Counted from the stretch's first letter, positions 1 through 11,276 are shown. The stretch is DNA of 64,000 bases from Breviolum minutum Mf 1.05b.01 (GCA_000507305.1 DF241675.1:1-64000), one strand, 5' to 3'. Program-made: numbers and translations. Notes: generated by a model from the letters alone, not told the origin.

Positions 1-120
1 GTATATATATATACACATATTATACATAATATTTGATTTTTTGAAACTATCTACTGTAGTTGTTTATTTGTTACCATGGTAAATTACATGTTTGTACCAT
101 GGACATTTTGCTTGTACAGT

Positions 121-784
121 AACTTAATTTTTCCAACCGCCGAAGAAGCAAATCATTTTGGGGAGACACATGGCCGTAAAAGGTGGTTGCGTTGCTTTTG
201 TGGTTGTTTTTTCGAGACGTGCCGTGTGAAGTGAGATTTTGAATATGCATACAGCAGCCTGAATATGGTACAGATATACCGTATACCATAGGGGATAAAA
301 ATGATTTTGGGCACAAAAGTCCCACAAATTGATTTTGACGGTTTTTTTGAATCTTTGGTGAATCCTCAGCGCGTTTGGACCGTTTGCACAGGAAGAAATT
401 GAACAACTGAAGTCCTCGTGTATGGAGAACTTCAAGAGAGTTGATGGAGAGACTTGGATCGATGATTGGACGGTGGGATCGGCGCATCGACGTCCGCCTT
501 CGGGTGGTGCTTCGTAGAGGTTTTCATGTGAAGCGCCGTGGTTTTTTGTTGTTTAAGGAAAACTTGTTGCAATGATCATGGTTGGATAATTTAATCAATT
601 CGTTTGTATAATTTTGTCTCTATTTGCACAAACACACACCGTTTGTTATTTATTCACATTACACGAGTATGATATAGATTTAGTCATGTATAGATGATTA
701 TAGATGTATACTTTTGTATTCAAAGATGATATTATTTCTATACAGTCTATACATTATATATTCATCTTAGTTTATATATATATT
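121..784. other. no gene recognised
   Basis: AT-rich stretch with short AT runs around 660-785. Short overlapping open frames are present on the minus strand, but none has recognisable motifs, splice context or base composition different from its surroundings. Confidence 0.5.
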
Positions 785-924
785 CATGGCTAGTCAACGT
801 ACCCCCCCCAGAAATATGGCCTTATTAAGGGTTTATTATTAACCATTGGTTTCGCTGAATAAGGCCTTATTAAACCTTTATTTCTGGGGGGGTTGTACGT
901 TAGGGAGGGGTAGATTAACCAGTC
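785..924. repeat. hairpin family K, copy 1
   Basis: Imperfect inverted repeat. The left arm runs through GTACCCCCCCCAGAAATA and the right arm through TATTTCTGGGGGGGTTGTAC. The outer ends read GGCTAGTCAAC and GATTAACCAGTC. The interior holds two copies of GGCCTTATTA facing each other. Confidence 0.7.
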
Positions 925-1502
925 GTAAAAAACACAGAATATGTGCAGCGAAATTGCGCCCTTTGATGACTTTGTCTCTGTTACATCATTCATCATTACT
1001 TGTAGAATGAACTGTGCCGGCAATCTCCATTTTGGTCCCATCTTTTGACTTCCTGCGATTTATGATGATTTATGATTTATATATCCCTAAGTAAAAGCCT
1101 GTAAAAGTTGGCTTTCCTTTAAATTCAAAAAGTAAAAATAATTGAACATAATTTTACAACAGGAGCTAGTTACATTTTCAGGTTTGTCGAATGTGAATCC
1201 TTTCAAACCTTTCAACAGCAGACCCGTCCAGGATAGTGACAAGAGATTGTCGTTGCTGGGCCTTCTTTGTTTTTCGGGGGGGGGGGTTGGAAATGTTGGA
1301 AAGGTGTTGTGTTCTTTTAAATGTTTGGCATGGTCATCATGTCATCACGCCTCATCTCCAAAACAAAAACGGTCACAAAAGAAGCAGCAGTTGGTTGATG
1401 ACGGTCGATGTGTTTTTTGTTGAAACGTAATTTGAACGTAGGGGTTTCGGCGGCACTTTCCATGTATTGGAAGTTGTACCTTGAGGGTGGAGAACCTTGA
1501 AA
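925..1502. other. no gene recognised
   Basis: Contains only small overlapping frames without motifs, and a G homopolymer near 1277. Nothing supports a gene. Confidence 0.4.
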
Positions 1503-1600
1503 TACCCCCCCCCCCTTAACGTACCCTCCGTGGGAACCCTTATTTCCCGGGTGGAGGGTACGTTAGGGAGGGGGGTAGGTCCGGTTGACCAGCCATGATG
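1503..1600. repeat. hairpin family K, short derivative
   Basis: A compact hairpin (CGTACCCTCC facing GGAGGGTACG) followed by the family K tail GGTTGACCAGCCATGATGG. It starts in a C homopolymer of about 13. It looks like an internally deleted family K copy. Confidence 0.55.
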
Positions 1601-1935
1601 GAAAGGTAAGAATTTGGGCATCTCAAAGACTTGCTTCTTTGAGCTTCAGGGGAGATGTGTAAGGCAACGGACTGTGGCTGGTTTTAGGGGTAAAGTTGAT
1701 GGAAATGAACAGCAACTGGTTTTCCAGGATGTTGTTTCAATTGGATGTTGAACCAAATCTTTATACACACCAGGGTAAAAGTAGATGACACACATGTATT
1801 GGTTCATATTAAGCCCTGTATTAACGTACCTTCTGGGGACGATGAGCCATGTACTTTGCCATCATTGCCTTCATGTTTTCCAAAAAGTTCCATCACATTG
1901 GAAATGGATCGGGCCCTGTGAAGCAATCAAGATTT

Positions 1936-2039
1936 TACACCCCTGAAAAATGAATATGGAACCCAAAAATCATCCAATTGAAAGGGAAAGTCATCTTCCA
2001 AACCTCCATTCTTGGGTTCCATGTTCATTTTCCAGGGTA
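1936..2039. repeat. hairpin family D-like
   Basis: Arms TACACCCCTGAAAAATGAA and TTCATTTTCCAGGGTA flank an inner pair, ATGGAACCCAAAAAT and CATTCTTGGGTTCCAT. The terminal TAC...GTA pattern matches other family D copies. Confidence 0.6.
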
Positions 2040-3538
2040 TCAACATTTTGTCTCAAGATGCTTCAGGCTTCTCTGAATGCTCGTTGATGATTCCCCAAAC
2101 TTTGGAGCACAGAAGGGAAGGTTTTTTTTTTTGAATTACGGAGCTGCCCAGCTGCTATTCTAGAGACGAGTGATTCTTGATGGAACATGTTGCTGTTTCT
2201 GGGAACGGAAAAAAACACATGCTGTCCACGTTGAGGAAACATAATCATTATATATGACAACAAATTGTGCAACAATGTGAAGTAAATTGACTTCACTTTT
2301 TAAAGCTGGACTGAGGTTGAGTGAGTTCCAGCGTTTGTTGAAGATCATGGGGCAGAAACACGGCTTTTAAAGTTGTGAATGAATCCGCATCTTGGTCGCA
2401 CACCCAACATGCAAAGAATGTTGAATAGTGGGGGGGGGAACCTAGATTTCTTTGGGGTGAAAAAAAAAGCAAATATTTCATGTTGGCATGTTGGCGTTGT
2501 TCACTTTTCTTCATGTTCATTGATTCATAGAAGCTTGGAGGGAAACTTTCATCCAATGTTGATGCCAATTTGCCAGCATCATTGCCTGGATTTTTGTTGT
2601 ATTAAGGTGATTTCAACTCAGACCTTCCTTGATTTTGCTTGGTTTTCCATGTTTCTCTCTCAACTTTTCACGTGCCAAACCATGGGAATGTCGTGACTTC
2701 ATGACGGGCGCACCAAGGTGGATTTCTCGAGGCGTTTGAGGAATCTCAACCTTTGACAATTTGGAGCAACGCAAAGATGGGAAAAAAAGAAGGGTCCCAG
2801 CTTTGTCCGGGCTGATTACGGGTGAATTGGGGTGGTGAAAAATCCAGGTGGTTTGAGAGTGGTTTCAAGAAAGTCGGTCGAAGTTGGGACAAGTTGAGTG
2901 TCGTAAAAATGCCCTGAAGTTCAGGACTGAATGACCGGATGTCATTTGAAGGATTGCTTTGACTTCTAAAAAACTTACCAAAAAATACAGAATAGTGATA
3001 GCTATGAAAAGAGAGACAGGGCCCGGAAAAAAAAAAAAACATCATCTTCCAACCATCGATTTTTCTTCTGAAGCTGGGCTGAAGCTGGAACAAAAATCGG
3101 GTTTTCGTATATCTCAGGGCCCTTCCTGTGTGACATGTGCTTGACTGAATTTTGGGCAACAGTAGTAATACCATGTGATATTGAGGTAAGCTAAGGAGCC
3201 AGGCCATCATGCATTTTCCATGGTATTTTCAGATCCGAAAAATGAGGAGCAACCTTTAGAAGCCCAGAATTCTTTTCCAAAATCACAGGATAGGTAAGTT
3301 GGTAAGTTATGAGCATTTCCTCTTACTCCCCTGAAAAACAAACAAGTCCCTTGAAAAATGGTGGTTGGAAGTTAGCAGTTAATGCCGTTTTGAAAAGATG
3401 TTGCACAGTAGGTGATGTTCCCATTAACTAGTGATGTTAGTTGATGTTTTGCAAAGAAGGAACGACTGCTCAGGATCTTTCAGGGTTCTTAGTGTGGTAT
3501 TAGGGGTTTCATGTCATTAACTCATTAAAAACAGCACA
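2040..3538. other. no gene recognised
   Basis: About 1.5 kb with overlapping short frames on both strands and A or T homopolymers. I see no conserved motif, hairpin or convincing exon. Confidence 0.4.
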
Positions 3539-3576
3539 CATATATATATATATACACGTATATATTTATATATACC
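3539..3576. repeat. TA-rich microsatellite
   Basis: Imperfect (TA)n with CACA and TATTTATA interruptions. Confidence 0.8.
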
Positions 3577-3692
3577 CGGGAAGTCCAACCGCTATTTTTT
3601 TAAAGGTTTGTTTCCGAATCATCATTATTTTAGTAGGGGTTTATTATCATCCAACAGGGACCACCATTTTTGAGATGGTAAAGGAAACATCA

Positions 3693-3781
3693 CCCATAGC
3701 ATCCATGTATCGTGTATTTACCTACATTTTGTTGATGTTTATGGTAAATGATAGGTAAATATATACCAGCCCCATGGATAT
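3693..3781. repeat. hairpin family B, copy 1
   Basis: Arms CCCATAGCATCCATGTATCG and CAGCCCCATGGATA, with the family B core TATTTACCTACAT facing ATAGGTAAATATATACC. Confidence 0.7.
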
Positions 3782-3927
3782 ACATGGATGGTTTTTGGGT
3801 CATTCATGTTCTCTCCGGTCCAGGTAGCATCTCCACCATTAGGACCAGTGAGGTCGTCGGGGCACCTAGGCACCTTCCAAGGTCTGAAGGATGTTGAGGA
3901 TGACTTGCTATTGATTGGATCTATATA

Positions 3928-4018
3928 TACCCTCTAGGAAACTAACATATCCCCACCCAAGGTTTATTTGATGATTTTCCTTTTCCCAAGGTGGGATATG
4001 TTAGTTCCCTGGAGGGTA
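3928..4018. repeat. hairpin family D (ATATCCC subtype)
   Basis: Arms TACCCTCTAGGAAACTAAC and GTTAGTTCCCTGGAGGGTA. The inner pair is ATATCCCCACC and GGTGGGATAT. A close relative lies at 50278-50371. Confidence 0.8.
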
Positions 4019-4201
4019 CCCAGTAACAGGATGCAATTGTGGCAATTAAATACAGGTTTAGACTGCGGGGATTTCTTACTACAAAAAGTAATCGAATCCT
4101 GGTGGCTGTTTCTTGGTGGAGGGGTAGATCCAAGGTACTAGCTACCAAGGTAGCCACCTTTTTTTGAAAAAAACAAACATAGCTACAACAATTGAAATAC
4201 C

Positions 4202-4309
4202 TACCCTCCCTGAAACGAACATAGCACCTGAAAATGGATGGTTTCCAATAGGAATCTCATCTTCCATGGGGTCCATTTTCAGGTGCGAACTGTTAGTTTG
4301 GGGGTGTAC
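4202..4309. repeat. hairpin family D (CACCTGAAAAT subtype)
   Basis: Arms TACCCTCCCTGAAACGAAC and GTTAGTTTGGGGGTGTA. The inner pair is GCACCTGAAAATGGA and TCCATTTTCAGGTGCGAAC. Confidence 0.8.
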
Positions 4310-4377
4310 AAACAAAAGGCCCACTTGTTTTTCAGTCCCATTTGTTGGCTGCTTTTGGGGAGGAAGGATGCTTAAAA

Positions 4378-4627
4378 TGACAAGATATAATTAACAGGTG
4401 ATGACCCAGCCGTGGCACACTTGACTCCGGATCCACTAGTGCTGCCTCCACCACCAGCCAAAGAAGTAGCGGTGGTCACATGGACGGTGAGGAAACCGAA
4501 GCATATACCTCCGATGCCAAAGCCAAAACCTGTTGTGGTGATGCCACGGGTACCTTCTGGATGTACATCAAAAGCAGCAGCACCACGTGCACCGGTACCA
4601 GCTACGACTCCTTCTTTTGCCTGACAG
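4378..4627. CDS. possible exon, strand unresolved
   Basis: GC-richer island open in several frames. On the minus strand it follows a TGTCAG|G acceptor (edge near 4627) and reads a Gly/Ala/Thr-rich peptide with a hydrophobic stretch (GFGFGIGGICFGFLTV) and a GGGGSTSGSG tail. On the plus strand it follows AACAG|GTGATGACC and reads a Pro/Val/Lys-rich peptide (LPPPPAKEVAVV) to a stop at 4622-4624. I recognise neither protein. Its composition differs from the flanks, so a real exon on one strand is plausible, but an exapted repeat fragment is equally possible. Confidence 0.3.
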
Positions 4628-4639
4628 ATGTCATACTAT

Positions 4640-5050
4640 CACAGCTTTGTATTCTGCCTCACCAGGATGCTAGTTTAGATGCTAGATGCGTTTTCGATAT
4701 GTCTCTGTTGAATCCGGATGGAAAAAAAACAGCAGAATGACGCCGAAGAGAGTTGTTCTTGGATTCGTTGTTTTTTTCCGGCTTTTCGCTGTTTACTTGC
4801 CACGGGACATATCCCCGATATCAAGGCATTTTATGGAGAAAAAAAAACAAAACCCTGAAGTAAAAACCTAAAGGTTGAGATGTTGGCAAGTTCACCCACT
4901 GGGTGTTTACCTGGTAGCCACCCCCTGTATTCAGCTAATGTGGCTACGTATTGATCAAAGCAAGGGGCGTGAACCAGCATGAAAGCAAGATATGGACCCA
5001 ACGTTCAATGTAGTCAAGTCATGCTGCACCAGGCGAGCAATTAAGAAAAT
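4640..5050. other. no gene recognised
   Basis: Ordinary AT-leaning spacer. Nothing is supported beyond short random frames. Confidence 0.4.
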
Positions 5051-5149
5051 CTGGTTGTTGAAGGTATATAGGAGTTTATGCTACCCAGTCATGTGTGGAT
5101 TATACTACCCAGATAAAAACCATTATAAGGATCCCTATTGAACAACCAG
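5051..5149. repeat. hairpin family I, copy 1
   Basis: Ends CTGGTTGTTGAAGG and TTGAACAACCAG. It contains the family signature ACTACCCAG and CATTATAAGGATCCC. Unlike other copies, the left half carries two versions of the TACCCAG segment. Confidence 0.7.
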
Positions 5150-5654
5150 TTTTAAGACACTCTGAGAAAAACTACTATTCTACCGTTCTACCCCAACAAT
5201 CCTCACACCTTCGTAACCTGATTATTGTGAGGACTCCGAATGGACTCCGAACTTCTGTGTTTTCAGGTTGTTGAATCCCTCATTGGAGTGTCCAATGATT
5301 CCTTGGTTGAGTCGATCACCAAGGTTTCCTTGGGCCTGGAGAATTTGGTATCCCAAACACTCGTTAATGTGTAGTGTTTATACAAGTGTATATTAATAGC
5401 ACATTTACACCCCTTTGAACTAATCAGTTTTGTAGATTTTTTAGGTAAGTAGATCAGCTGCTTGTTTCGAAGCATTTCTTATTTCTACCCCTGGGAAAAT
5501 AATCCAAGTTGACTTCAATATTTCTTCAACTGGGTGGATCAATCACCACGTCGGTTGGTAAATAGACCAGCTCCATTGAAAAATCTGGGATAGTAAAATG
5601 CAAAAGTTAAAAGATAATTAAGAAAATAGCCATTTCCATATGATCCATGTATGG

Positions 5655-5765
5655 CTAGGTGGTGGTTTCAAATGTTTTATATGTTCACCCCTATCCCTGG
5701 GGAAATGATCCAAGCTGACTATATCATATTTTTCATTCATGGGTTGAAACTCAACCACCACCTAG
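5655..5765 (+). repeat. family A element 1
   Basis: Starts CTAGGTGGTGGTTTCAAA and ends with a variant right arm, CAACCACCACCTAG, which makes the terminal repeat more perfect than in other copies. Internal TTCACCCCTATC and GGGGAAATGATCCAA are present. The TGACTAAT-like motif is altered here (CTGACTATATC). Confidence 0.8.
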
Positions 5766-5920
5766 ATGGTATATTCACCAGATATTAGTATCATTGTTAT
5801 TTGTTTCAGTTTCCTCCAAAAAACATTAGGGGCTTTGTTAAAAAAACACTGGTTTCCCCTTCATTTAAAGCTGAAAATTAAATATATTCAACCCGGCTAT
5901 TTCTCAGGGGTGTACGTTGG

Positions 5921-6068
5921 TACTTGGAGGACCATCCCATTTAGTAAGTGGTTAGTAACCCCCATTTATAAGCCATTTAGGCCATTTGGGAGGGGAACAA
6001 TCCCATTTAGGGGACTTATTAACCATGGTTATCAACCACTTACAAGTCATGGGATGATCCTCCAAGTA
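5921..6068. repeat. hairpin family F, copy 1
   Basis: Arms TACTTGGAGGACCATCCCAT and ATGGGATGATCCTCCAAGTA. Inner segments AGTAAGTGGTTAGTAAC and GTTATCAACCACTTAC pair. Confidence 0.85.
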
Positions 6069-7050
6069 GCCATAGGAATCCATGGATTCCTCCTCCTGTC
6101 ACACCTCGATTTCCGAGGCCTGGAAGTCATGGTTCCAGCCAGGTGCCCCTCCGTGAAAAGAAAAACCTCTCCGACCTCTTTGGGGAGAAAAAAACAACCG
6201 CAAACTACTTGTAAATATCTAAGATCTCTCCCACATACCCCTGGAAGATACCCCGGACGTTTCACCAACAGTTTATGTTTCGGAATTTGTTTCTTTGTGG
6301 GACATATGTGCATTTCCATTTGGATCCATGTATGCTATATTCACCTACATTGACCCCATCGAAATAAACCATCCCCGGATTGGTAAACATACCTAAGTCA
6401 CAAGGATCCGTACTGGATTGTCAAATGATGAAACCAGCTCCAAAAAAGACCTGAACATTTAGTTGGAGAATTATGATTGTATTGTACCAGTTTAGTTAGA
6501 AAGAATCGGATATTGCAATGATAAGCCATCTAACGTTATATCTTGGCATGCAAACCCCACCAGTAGTCACCAGGATTCTTGACCATGATTAGTAGGGGAT
6601 CCCATCTGTCCGCTCTATGTAAGTCACCGGTCTCCTGGTCTCGGGGCTTTCGCATCCCACGTACACCAATGATTCTTCAAGTCCCCACCCTACGGTTGGC
6701 TGGTCAGCCGAAACAGTCCGAAAAAGAAGACACCCAAAAAGAGCCATCTGCAAAAAAAAAAGTGGGACCCCTTTTTTTTCTCAACTAAATATCCCCGAGG
6801 TCCTCAAGATATGCAAATAATAATTCTCCTGAGGTTCGGTCGACCGGACCCCCTGACACATAACGATCAAACGCCATTCACCTGAGGATGTATTCGGATG
6901 TCTTGGAATTTGCCAATCATGTTGTACTCGGTGGTGGGTTGATTGAAACATTCTTTGTTTAAACCCCGCTCTTTGGGGACATGTTTCAATTTGACGTGCG
7001 CCTATTTTTGCAAATGGCTTCATCAACCACAAAAACTCGTGTATCAATCC
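6069..7050. other. no gene recognised; half of a family B hairpin
   Basis: A left half-arm of family B (GGATCCATGTATGCTATATTC, interrupted) sits near 6321-6350 without a partner. The rest shows only short overlapping frames, including an A homopolymer at about 6752 and a T homopolymer at about 6772. Confidence 0.4.
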
Positions 7051-7190
7051 CCATTTAGGATCCATGATATATGGTACATAATATATATCTACCTACATTT
7101 ACCGTTGATTTTCTATGGGTTTTCATGTAGGTATATATAGATATACCACCGTTCGCCCCATGGGTTTCCCCGTCCGGGATCCGTCATGGG
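7051..7190. repeat. hairpin family B, expanded copy
   Basis: Left arm TTAGGATCCATGATATATGG. The right side has two ends in tandem, one at GTTCGCCCCATGGG and one at GGGATCCGTCATGGG, as if the right terminus was duplicated. Confidence 0.6.
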
Positions 7191-7357
7191 TTTCCACCCC
7201 AGGAGACCAAGGATTTGCAGGAGACTTCTGAGACTTCCTTTGTCCCCGATACACCGTTGGTTTTCCTGGAGATTTCAAAACGGGGGGGTTTGTGGTGTCA
7301 GGTGTTCGTTGACAAAAATCGGTTGGGGATGTGTCCCGTTGGTGTTTTTTTTAGTGA

Positions 7358-7512
7358 GGATTAATGGTTAGTAAAATGGTTAGTAAGTCTGTTAGGATTA
7401 ACTGTTAGTAAAATGGTTAGTAAATGGATTATATAGCCTACTTATAATTAGTTTGTATATTGGGGGGTTATGATCCATTTGCAAACCATTTACGAACTTA
7501 CTAGGGATACCC
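7358..7512. repeat. family F-like hairpin with tandem duplication
   Basis: The unit GGATTAA..GTTAGTAAAATGG occurs twice in tandem (7360-7390 and 7393-7423, period about 32). It faces CCATTTACGAACTTACTAGG on the right. Similar GTTAGTAAG motifs occur in family F. Confidence 0.55.
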
Positions 7513-7932
7513 CTAGTTTGTTAATTGCAAAAAAACAAGGGGAGAGGTGATAGTCTTGGTTGAGAGATGTTGGTTTGGTTAATGTTGGAAGCTTCAATGT
7601 TTTGGAAGGTTGATGTTAGTTTGTAGCCCAAGAGATGGGTGTTGTCCATTTTGTTTTTGGAAGGGAACTAGAGAATAGCATACTATGAGGTATTTACATA
7701 GTATATTAATATATATATATATGTATGGATATAAGTATGTTTATGTATATATTTTTTTCGATATTTATAGTCTCCACCGGTTGAATCCAGGTGAATTGAT
7801 GGAATGAACCACCGGCGGGCAAAAAAATGACGAAATCTCCCAAGCTCCAGAATCTACGAAGAGATGTTTTCAAAGCACAACAGTTTGGCAAAATGGATGT
7901 TTGCTAGGGTCTAAACTTCCATTGTTTTTCCT

Positions 7933-8035
7933 ATGGTAGGGATGGTCATCAACATTTATATACCCACTATCAGGATTCCATATTTGAATTGGGATGACCA
8001 TCCCCAACATAAGGAGATGATCGATCCTGGCACAT
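7933..8035. repeat. hairpin family J, copy 1
   Basis: Arms GGTAGGGATGGTCATC and GGGATGACCATCCCCA. A downstream segment ending CCTGGCACATG is shared with the copy at 32615-32739, so the mobile unit may be longer than the hairpin. Confidence 0.7.
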
Positions 8036-8102
8036 GGAGAGTAAACATGGGATCCCCACAGTGTGACTTTTTGTTTGCCATATATTTAGCTTTACATATT
8101 TT

Positions 8103-8200
8103 CTAGGTGGTGGTTTCAAACATTTTTTATTTTCACCCCAATCTTGGGAAGATTCCCATGTTGACTAATATTTTTCAATTGGGTTGAAACCACCAACTAG
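8103..8200 (+). repeat. family A element 2
   Basis: Canonical copy: CTAGGTGGTGGTTTCAAAC at the left, TTGACTAATATTTTTCAA inside, GAAACCACCAACTAG at the right. TTT lies on both sides. Confidence 0.9.
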
Positions 8201-8509
8201 TTTTGTTTGTGAAAGTATCCTTTTAAATATGTTTCACTGTTGAATTTTTATGGTGCATTTGTCTAGCCTAGCCAATTTAGAGCAATGCCAGGCGGTCTCA
8301 CTTTTCGAGTAACCTTTGTGTTTTCTCTTATTTGAGAAACCGAGACCCCAAAAAGGTTTCTTAGAAATCCATTGAATTTGCCAAATGGACAAAGAATAAT
8401 GGGAAATGACCAAAACTGCATGTGACCCGGTCGTTCAAGTTCCCCAAAGTTCCATTGATTTCTTAGTTTTCTTTTGAAAAGAAGACACAGCCAAATCATT
8501 GACAACACA

Positions 8510-8601
8510 GTGAAAGTAGATAGCGCAACTCTCAAAAAGGTGGCGAGTAGTAAAGAACCATGATAAACCACTACATGGGAGTTGCGCCATCTACTTTCCA
8601 G
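8510..8601. repeat. family L-like hairpin
   Basis: Arms GAAAGTAGATAGCGCAACTC and GAGTTGCGCCATCTACTTTC form a long near-perfect stem. CATCTACTTTTC is also the right-end motif of family L (9811, 12321, 52724). Confidence 0.7.
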
Positions 8602-8950
8602 GTGGTATACGGTACATATCTAAAATCATGGCTCAAAAATTGATCAACTTCCTAATCATCATCAAGGTATCCCTCCTTCCCAAATAAACAACAGAGAATA
8701 TATGTGTATATTTCCCACACCTATATACATTTTTCTGTGTGTATCTTACCTTTTTTAACACTTGATGTTAGCTAAAGATTATGATTTTGAAGTGAATCTT
8801 GCTATGAAAATAAAACTCCCATGAATCATTAGTTATGGCATTTACACACACCTAAATAACCGTTGTGGTCATCTAAAAAACGGATGTCTTCTGCAGCCTC
8901 TGCCCAAACTCCAGTTGCAGACAGTTCCATGTCAATGCATTCACGGTGGG

Positions 8951-9061
8951 TATAACTATATTATATATATATTATATCATATTATATTGTATTATATTAT
9001 ATTATATTGTATTATATTATATTATATTATATTATATTATTTTATTGTATATATATTATAN
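8951..9061. repeat. (ATATT)n-type microsatellite ending at an N
   Basis: About 100 bp of ATTAT/ATATT pentamers. Position 9061 is an N, so copy number and the junction to the right are uncertain. Confidence 0.9.
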
Positions 9062-9353
9062 TTATCCCATATCCATCCAACCCTGACCCCACCAACTCCG
9101 GACCCACAGCCTCACCGGAAGAGGTCACCCATGCTTCGTCCAGCTCCCGAGCTCGGTGATGTCCCTCCCTTGGAGGGAGCCTATGGGTCTCCTGGCGTAC
9201 AGCGATGGATGGATGGATGACCTATGGAAGGTGAGGAATGACGTGTATATATATATATATATAACGGAGATAACTTGGAGGTGTGAGGTCCAATTGTGTT
9301 TCAATAAGTATGTATATACATATATATGCCCAAATTTCCAGAGATCTATATCA

Positions 9354-9474
9354 TATGGATGTTTCCAAAAATCGTGGGTTTTTCCTTCCAAATCATCCAT
9401 TTTAATAGGGATTTCCATGAAATAAACCATCCATTTTGGGGGAAACACCCCGATTTTTGGATTTCCACCCATAT
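9354..9474. repeat. hairpin family E, copy 1
   Basis: Arms TATGGATGTTTCCAAAAATC and GATTTTTGGATTTCCACCCATA. The inner pair is AAATCATCCATTTTAATAGGG and CATGAAATAAACCATCC. Confidence 0.75.
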
Positions 9475-9670
9475 ATAAATAACGGGGAGGGGTGGTTGGG
9501 GAAGGGGTTTGGTGATGTTGGTGATTTGGGGTGATGGTGTTTTTGTTGTTGAAACATGTTTTTGTCCTACCAGAAGTATTTTGTTTCGTTTCAAGGGTCT
9601 TTGACTTACAGGAAAGCAAACACAAACAGTTTTCTTTTTTAAGCTCTAAACCTTTCTTTTCTTGGCCAGA

Positions 9671-9777
9671 TACTGTTGATGGAAGAAATCCTGCACCACC
9701 TGGGATGTCTAAAACCCTGTAAATCCTGGTATATTTACCATATCAACTGGTTAGCCGGATTTCTTCCATCAACAGCA
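9671..9777. repeat. hairpin family C, copy 1
   Basis: Ends TACTGTTGATGGAAGAAATC and GATTTCTTCCATCAACAGCA form an almost perfect terminal stem. Inside are CTGCACCACCTGGGATGT and AAAACCCTGTAAATCC. Confidence 0.9.
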
Positions 9778-9810
9778 TTGTATAGAGCCTCAAACCAAGT
9801 CAATACTGCA

Positions 9811-9920
9811 TCTTAAGGTCAAAATAGATGGCTTCCCCGATACCAAAAGCTAGGCTAGTAAAGGGTCCAAAAATAAACCAATATGTAGACACCTGTGCCA
9901 TCTACTTTTCAACTACTGTA
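9811..9920 (+). repeat. hairpin family L, copy 1
   Basis: Left AAGGTCAAAATAGATGGC, middle TAGTAAAGGGTCC, right GTGCCATCTACTTTTCAAC followed by TACTGTA. It lies 34 bp after a family C element. Confidence 0.8.
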
Positions 9921-10037
9921 TGTTTTTTCCCTGCAAAATCTATGGTTCTTTTGGAGATTCCTGGCAATTTGCATAGCTTCACCCACCTGCTTGGTGTTTA
10001 GTTGGTTTCCTTTTTGCCATGTGAGCAAGGAAAGAAA

Positions 10038-10253
10038 ATTGGTTGTTCAGGGTATATATAATAGGGGATTTTACTAACCCAGTTATATATGTGGGGATTA
10101 TGTCATAAACCATACCATGACTAGGTGGTGATTTCAAACATTTTCTATGTTCACCCCTAGTTGGGAAAGATTGAAATTTGACTAATATTTTTCAGATGGG
10201 TTGAAACCACCAACTAGATGACATAAGGATCCCGTCTTTAAAAAACAATCAAT
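10038..10253. repeat. hairpin family I, copy 2, interrupted by family A
   Basis: Left half ATTGGTTGTTCAGGGTATAT to CATAAACCATACC, right half CATAAGGATCCCGTC to AAAACAATCAAT. The two halves are separated by a complete family A element at 10121-10217, so family I was in place first. Confidence 0.8.
10121..10217 (+). mobile_element. family A element 3, inserted in family I
   Basis: CTAGGTGGTGATTTCAAAC to GAAACCACCAACTAG, with TTTGACTAATATTTTTCAG inside. ATGA is repeated on both sides (10117-10120 and 10218-10221), which looks like a 4 bp target-site duplication. This is the best evidence in the window that family A is an inserted unit. Confidence 0.9.
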
Positions 10254-10411
10254 GCAATCGAAAGTAAGCATGTTGTGTTTCATCTTTGTTGATTTTTGGT
10301 GGCTCACGTGGGGGGTAAATCCAAGTTGACTTAAAGCTCACCCCTGAGCTGAAGAAATTGTTGAGTTTTTTTTGGGGGGGAAATCCAGCAACAAAAAAAC
10401 CAAACAAACAC

Positions 10412-10500
10412 CCTGTGGATGTGGAAACTGGAGTAATTTACTGAGGGAAACGACCTATATGAACTGGTTATCCCAGATGTTTCTTTCCATCCACAGTAGT
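10412..10500. repeat. decayed hairpin, family C-like
   Basis: CCTGTGGATGTGGAAAC faces GTTTCTTTCCATCCACAG. The general plan matches family C, but the terminal motif differs (TGTGGATG instead of TGTTGATG). Confidence 0.5.
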
Positions 10501-10851
10501 GAAATGTAAAGGAATCCTCACACCAAAAAAAAACTCATACACCTCCTTTTTGCTGGACCTTCAGAAAGTTACACAAGTTATACTACACCCCTAGGCATCC
10601 AAATACCTCAGGTTTTTGTGTTTTAGGTATTTTTTTGGAGGGTCCAAATACCTTTTGTGTTTGGATGTCATCCGGGACCTGTTGTGCTGACATCAAGTTG
10701 TTTCCATTTGAGCACCAAAACCTTGAATTCTTTGCTGTATGGGATAATACTGCCCGGTTGTAGCTGGGATTTTTGCATAAGGCAATACAAGAATTTTTCT
10801 TCATGAACCAATCAATGGAATGTTAGCCCGTGGTTTTGTTGACATCAATTT

Positions 10852-10957
10852 CTAGGTGGTGGTTTCAAACATTCTTTATGTTCATCCATACCTGGGGAAA
10901 TGATCCAATTTGACTTGCGCATATTTTTTCAATTCGGTTGCTTCAACCACCAACTAG
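10852..10957 (+). repeat. family A element 4
   Basis: Left CTAGGTGGTGGTTTCAAAC. The right arm carries a CTTC insertion (GGTTGCTTCAACCACCAACTAG, interrupted). The branch-like motif is changed to TTGACTTGCGCATATT. Confidence 0.85.
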
Positions 10958-11139
10958 GGGTTCTTGGGGATGAAAAAAATCATAAATAACCACGCTTTTT
11001 TTTCGGGATGTCCCATTTCGGGGGCCCACGTTGGGATCGGGGTATACATCCAACAAAATCCCCTGAAACAACCAACAACAAAAAATCAGGCACATAGACA
11101 AGGTGATTTATACGGTTCCCCAACCATTTCCAATATTCT

Positions 11140-11276
11140 GGTCAAATTATAGCGACCTCACACGAGTTTTCACTCCAAATGGTGGTTTAGTAAGGGAAAT
11201 CTCTTCTTTCAGGGAAATCCAGGTTGGTGAAATATTATTCCATTTGACCAGAATATGCAATGACAAGGTTTATTTC
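11140..11276. repeat. family H-like hairpin
   Basis: Starts at CAAATTATAGCGACC and includes ATTATTCCATTTGACCAG. Segments of this type recur at 16962-17058, 19618-19745 and near 58790-58852 (CCATTTGGCCAG). Ends are uncertain. Confidence 0.4.

Noticed and set aside
5766-6353. 195-codon plus-strand frame, the longest in the first 20 kb
   Set aside because: It runs straight through a family F hairpin and a half family B hairpin and has no protein motif, so it is chance plus repeats.
8951-9061. Possible telomere or centromere satellite
   Set aside because: It is a plain AT-rich pentamer microsatellite ending at an N.
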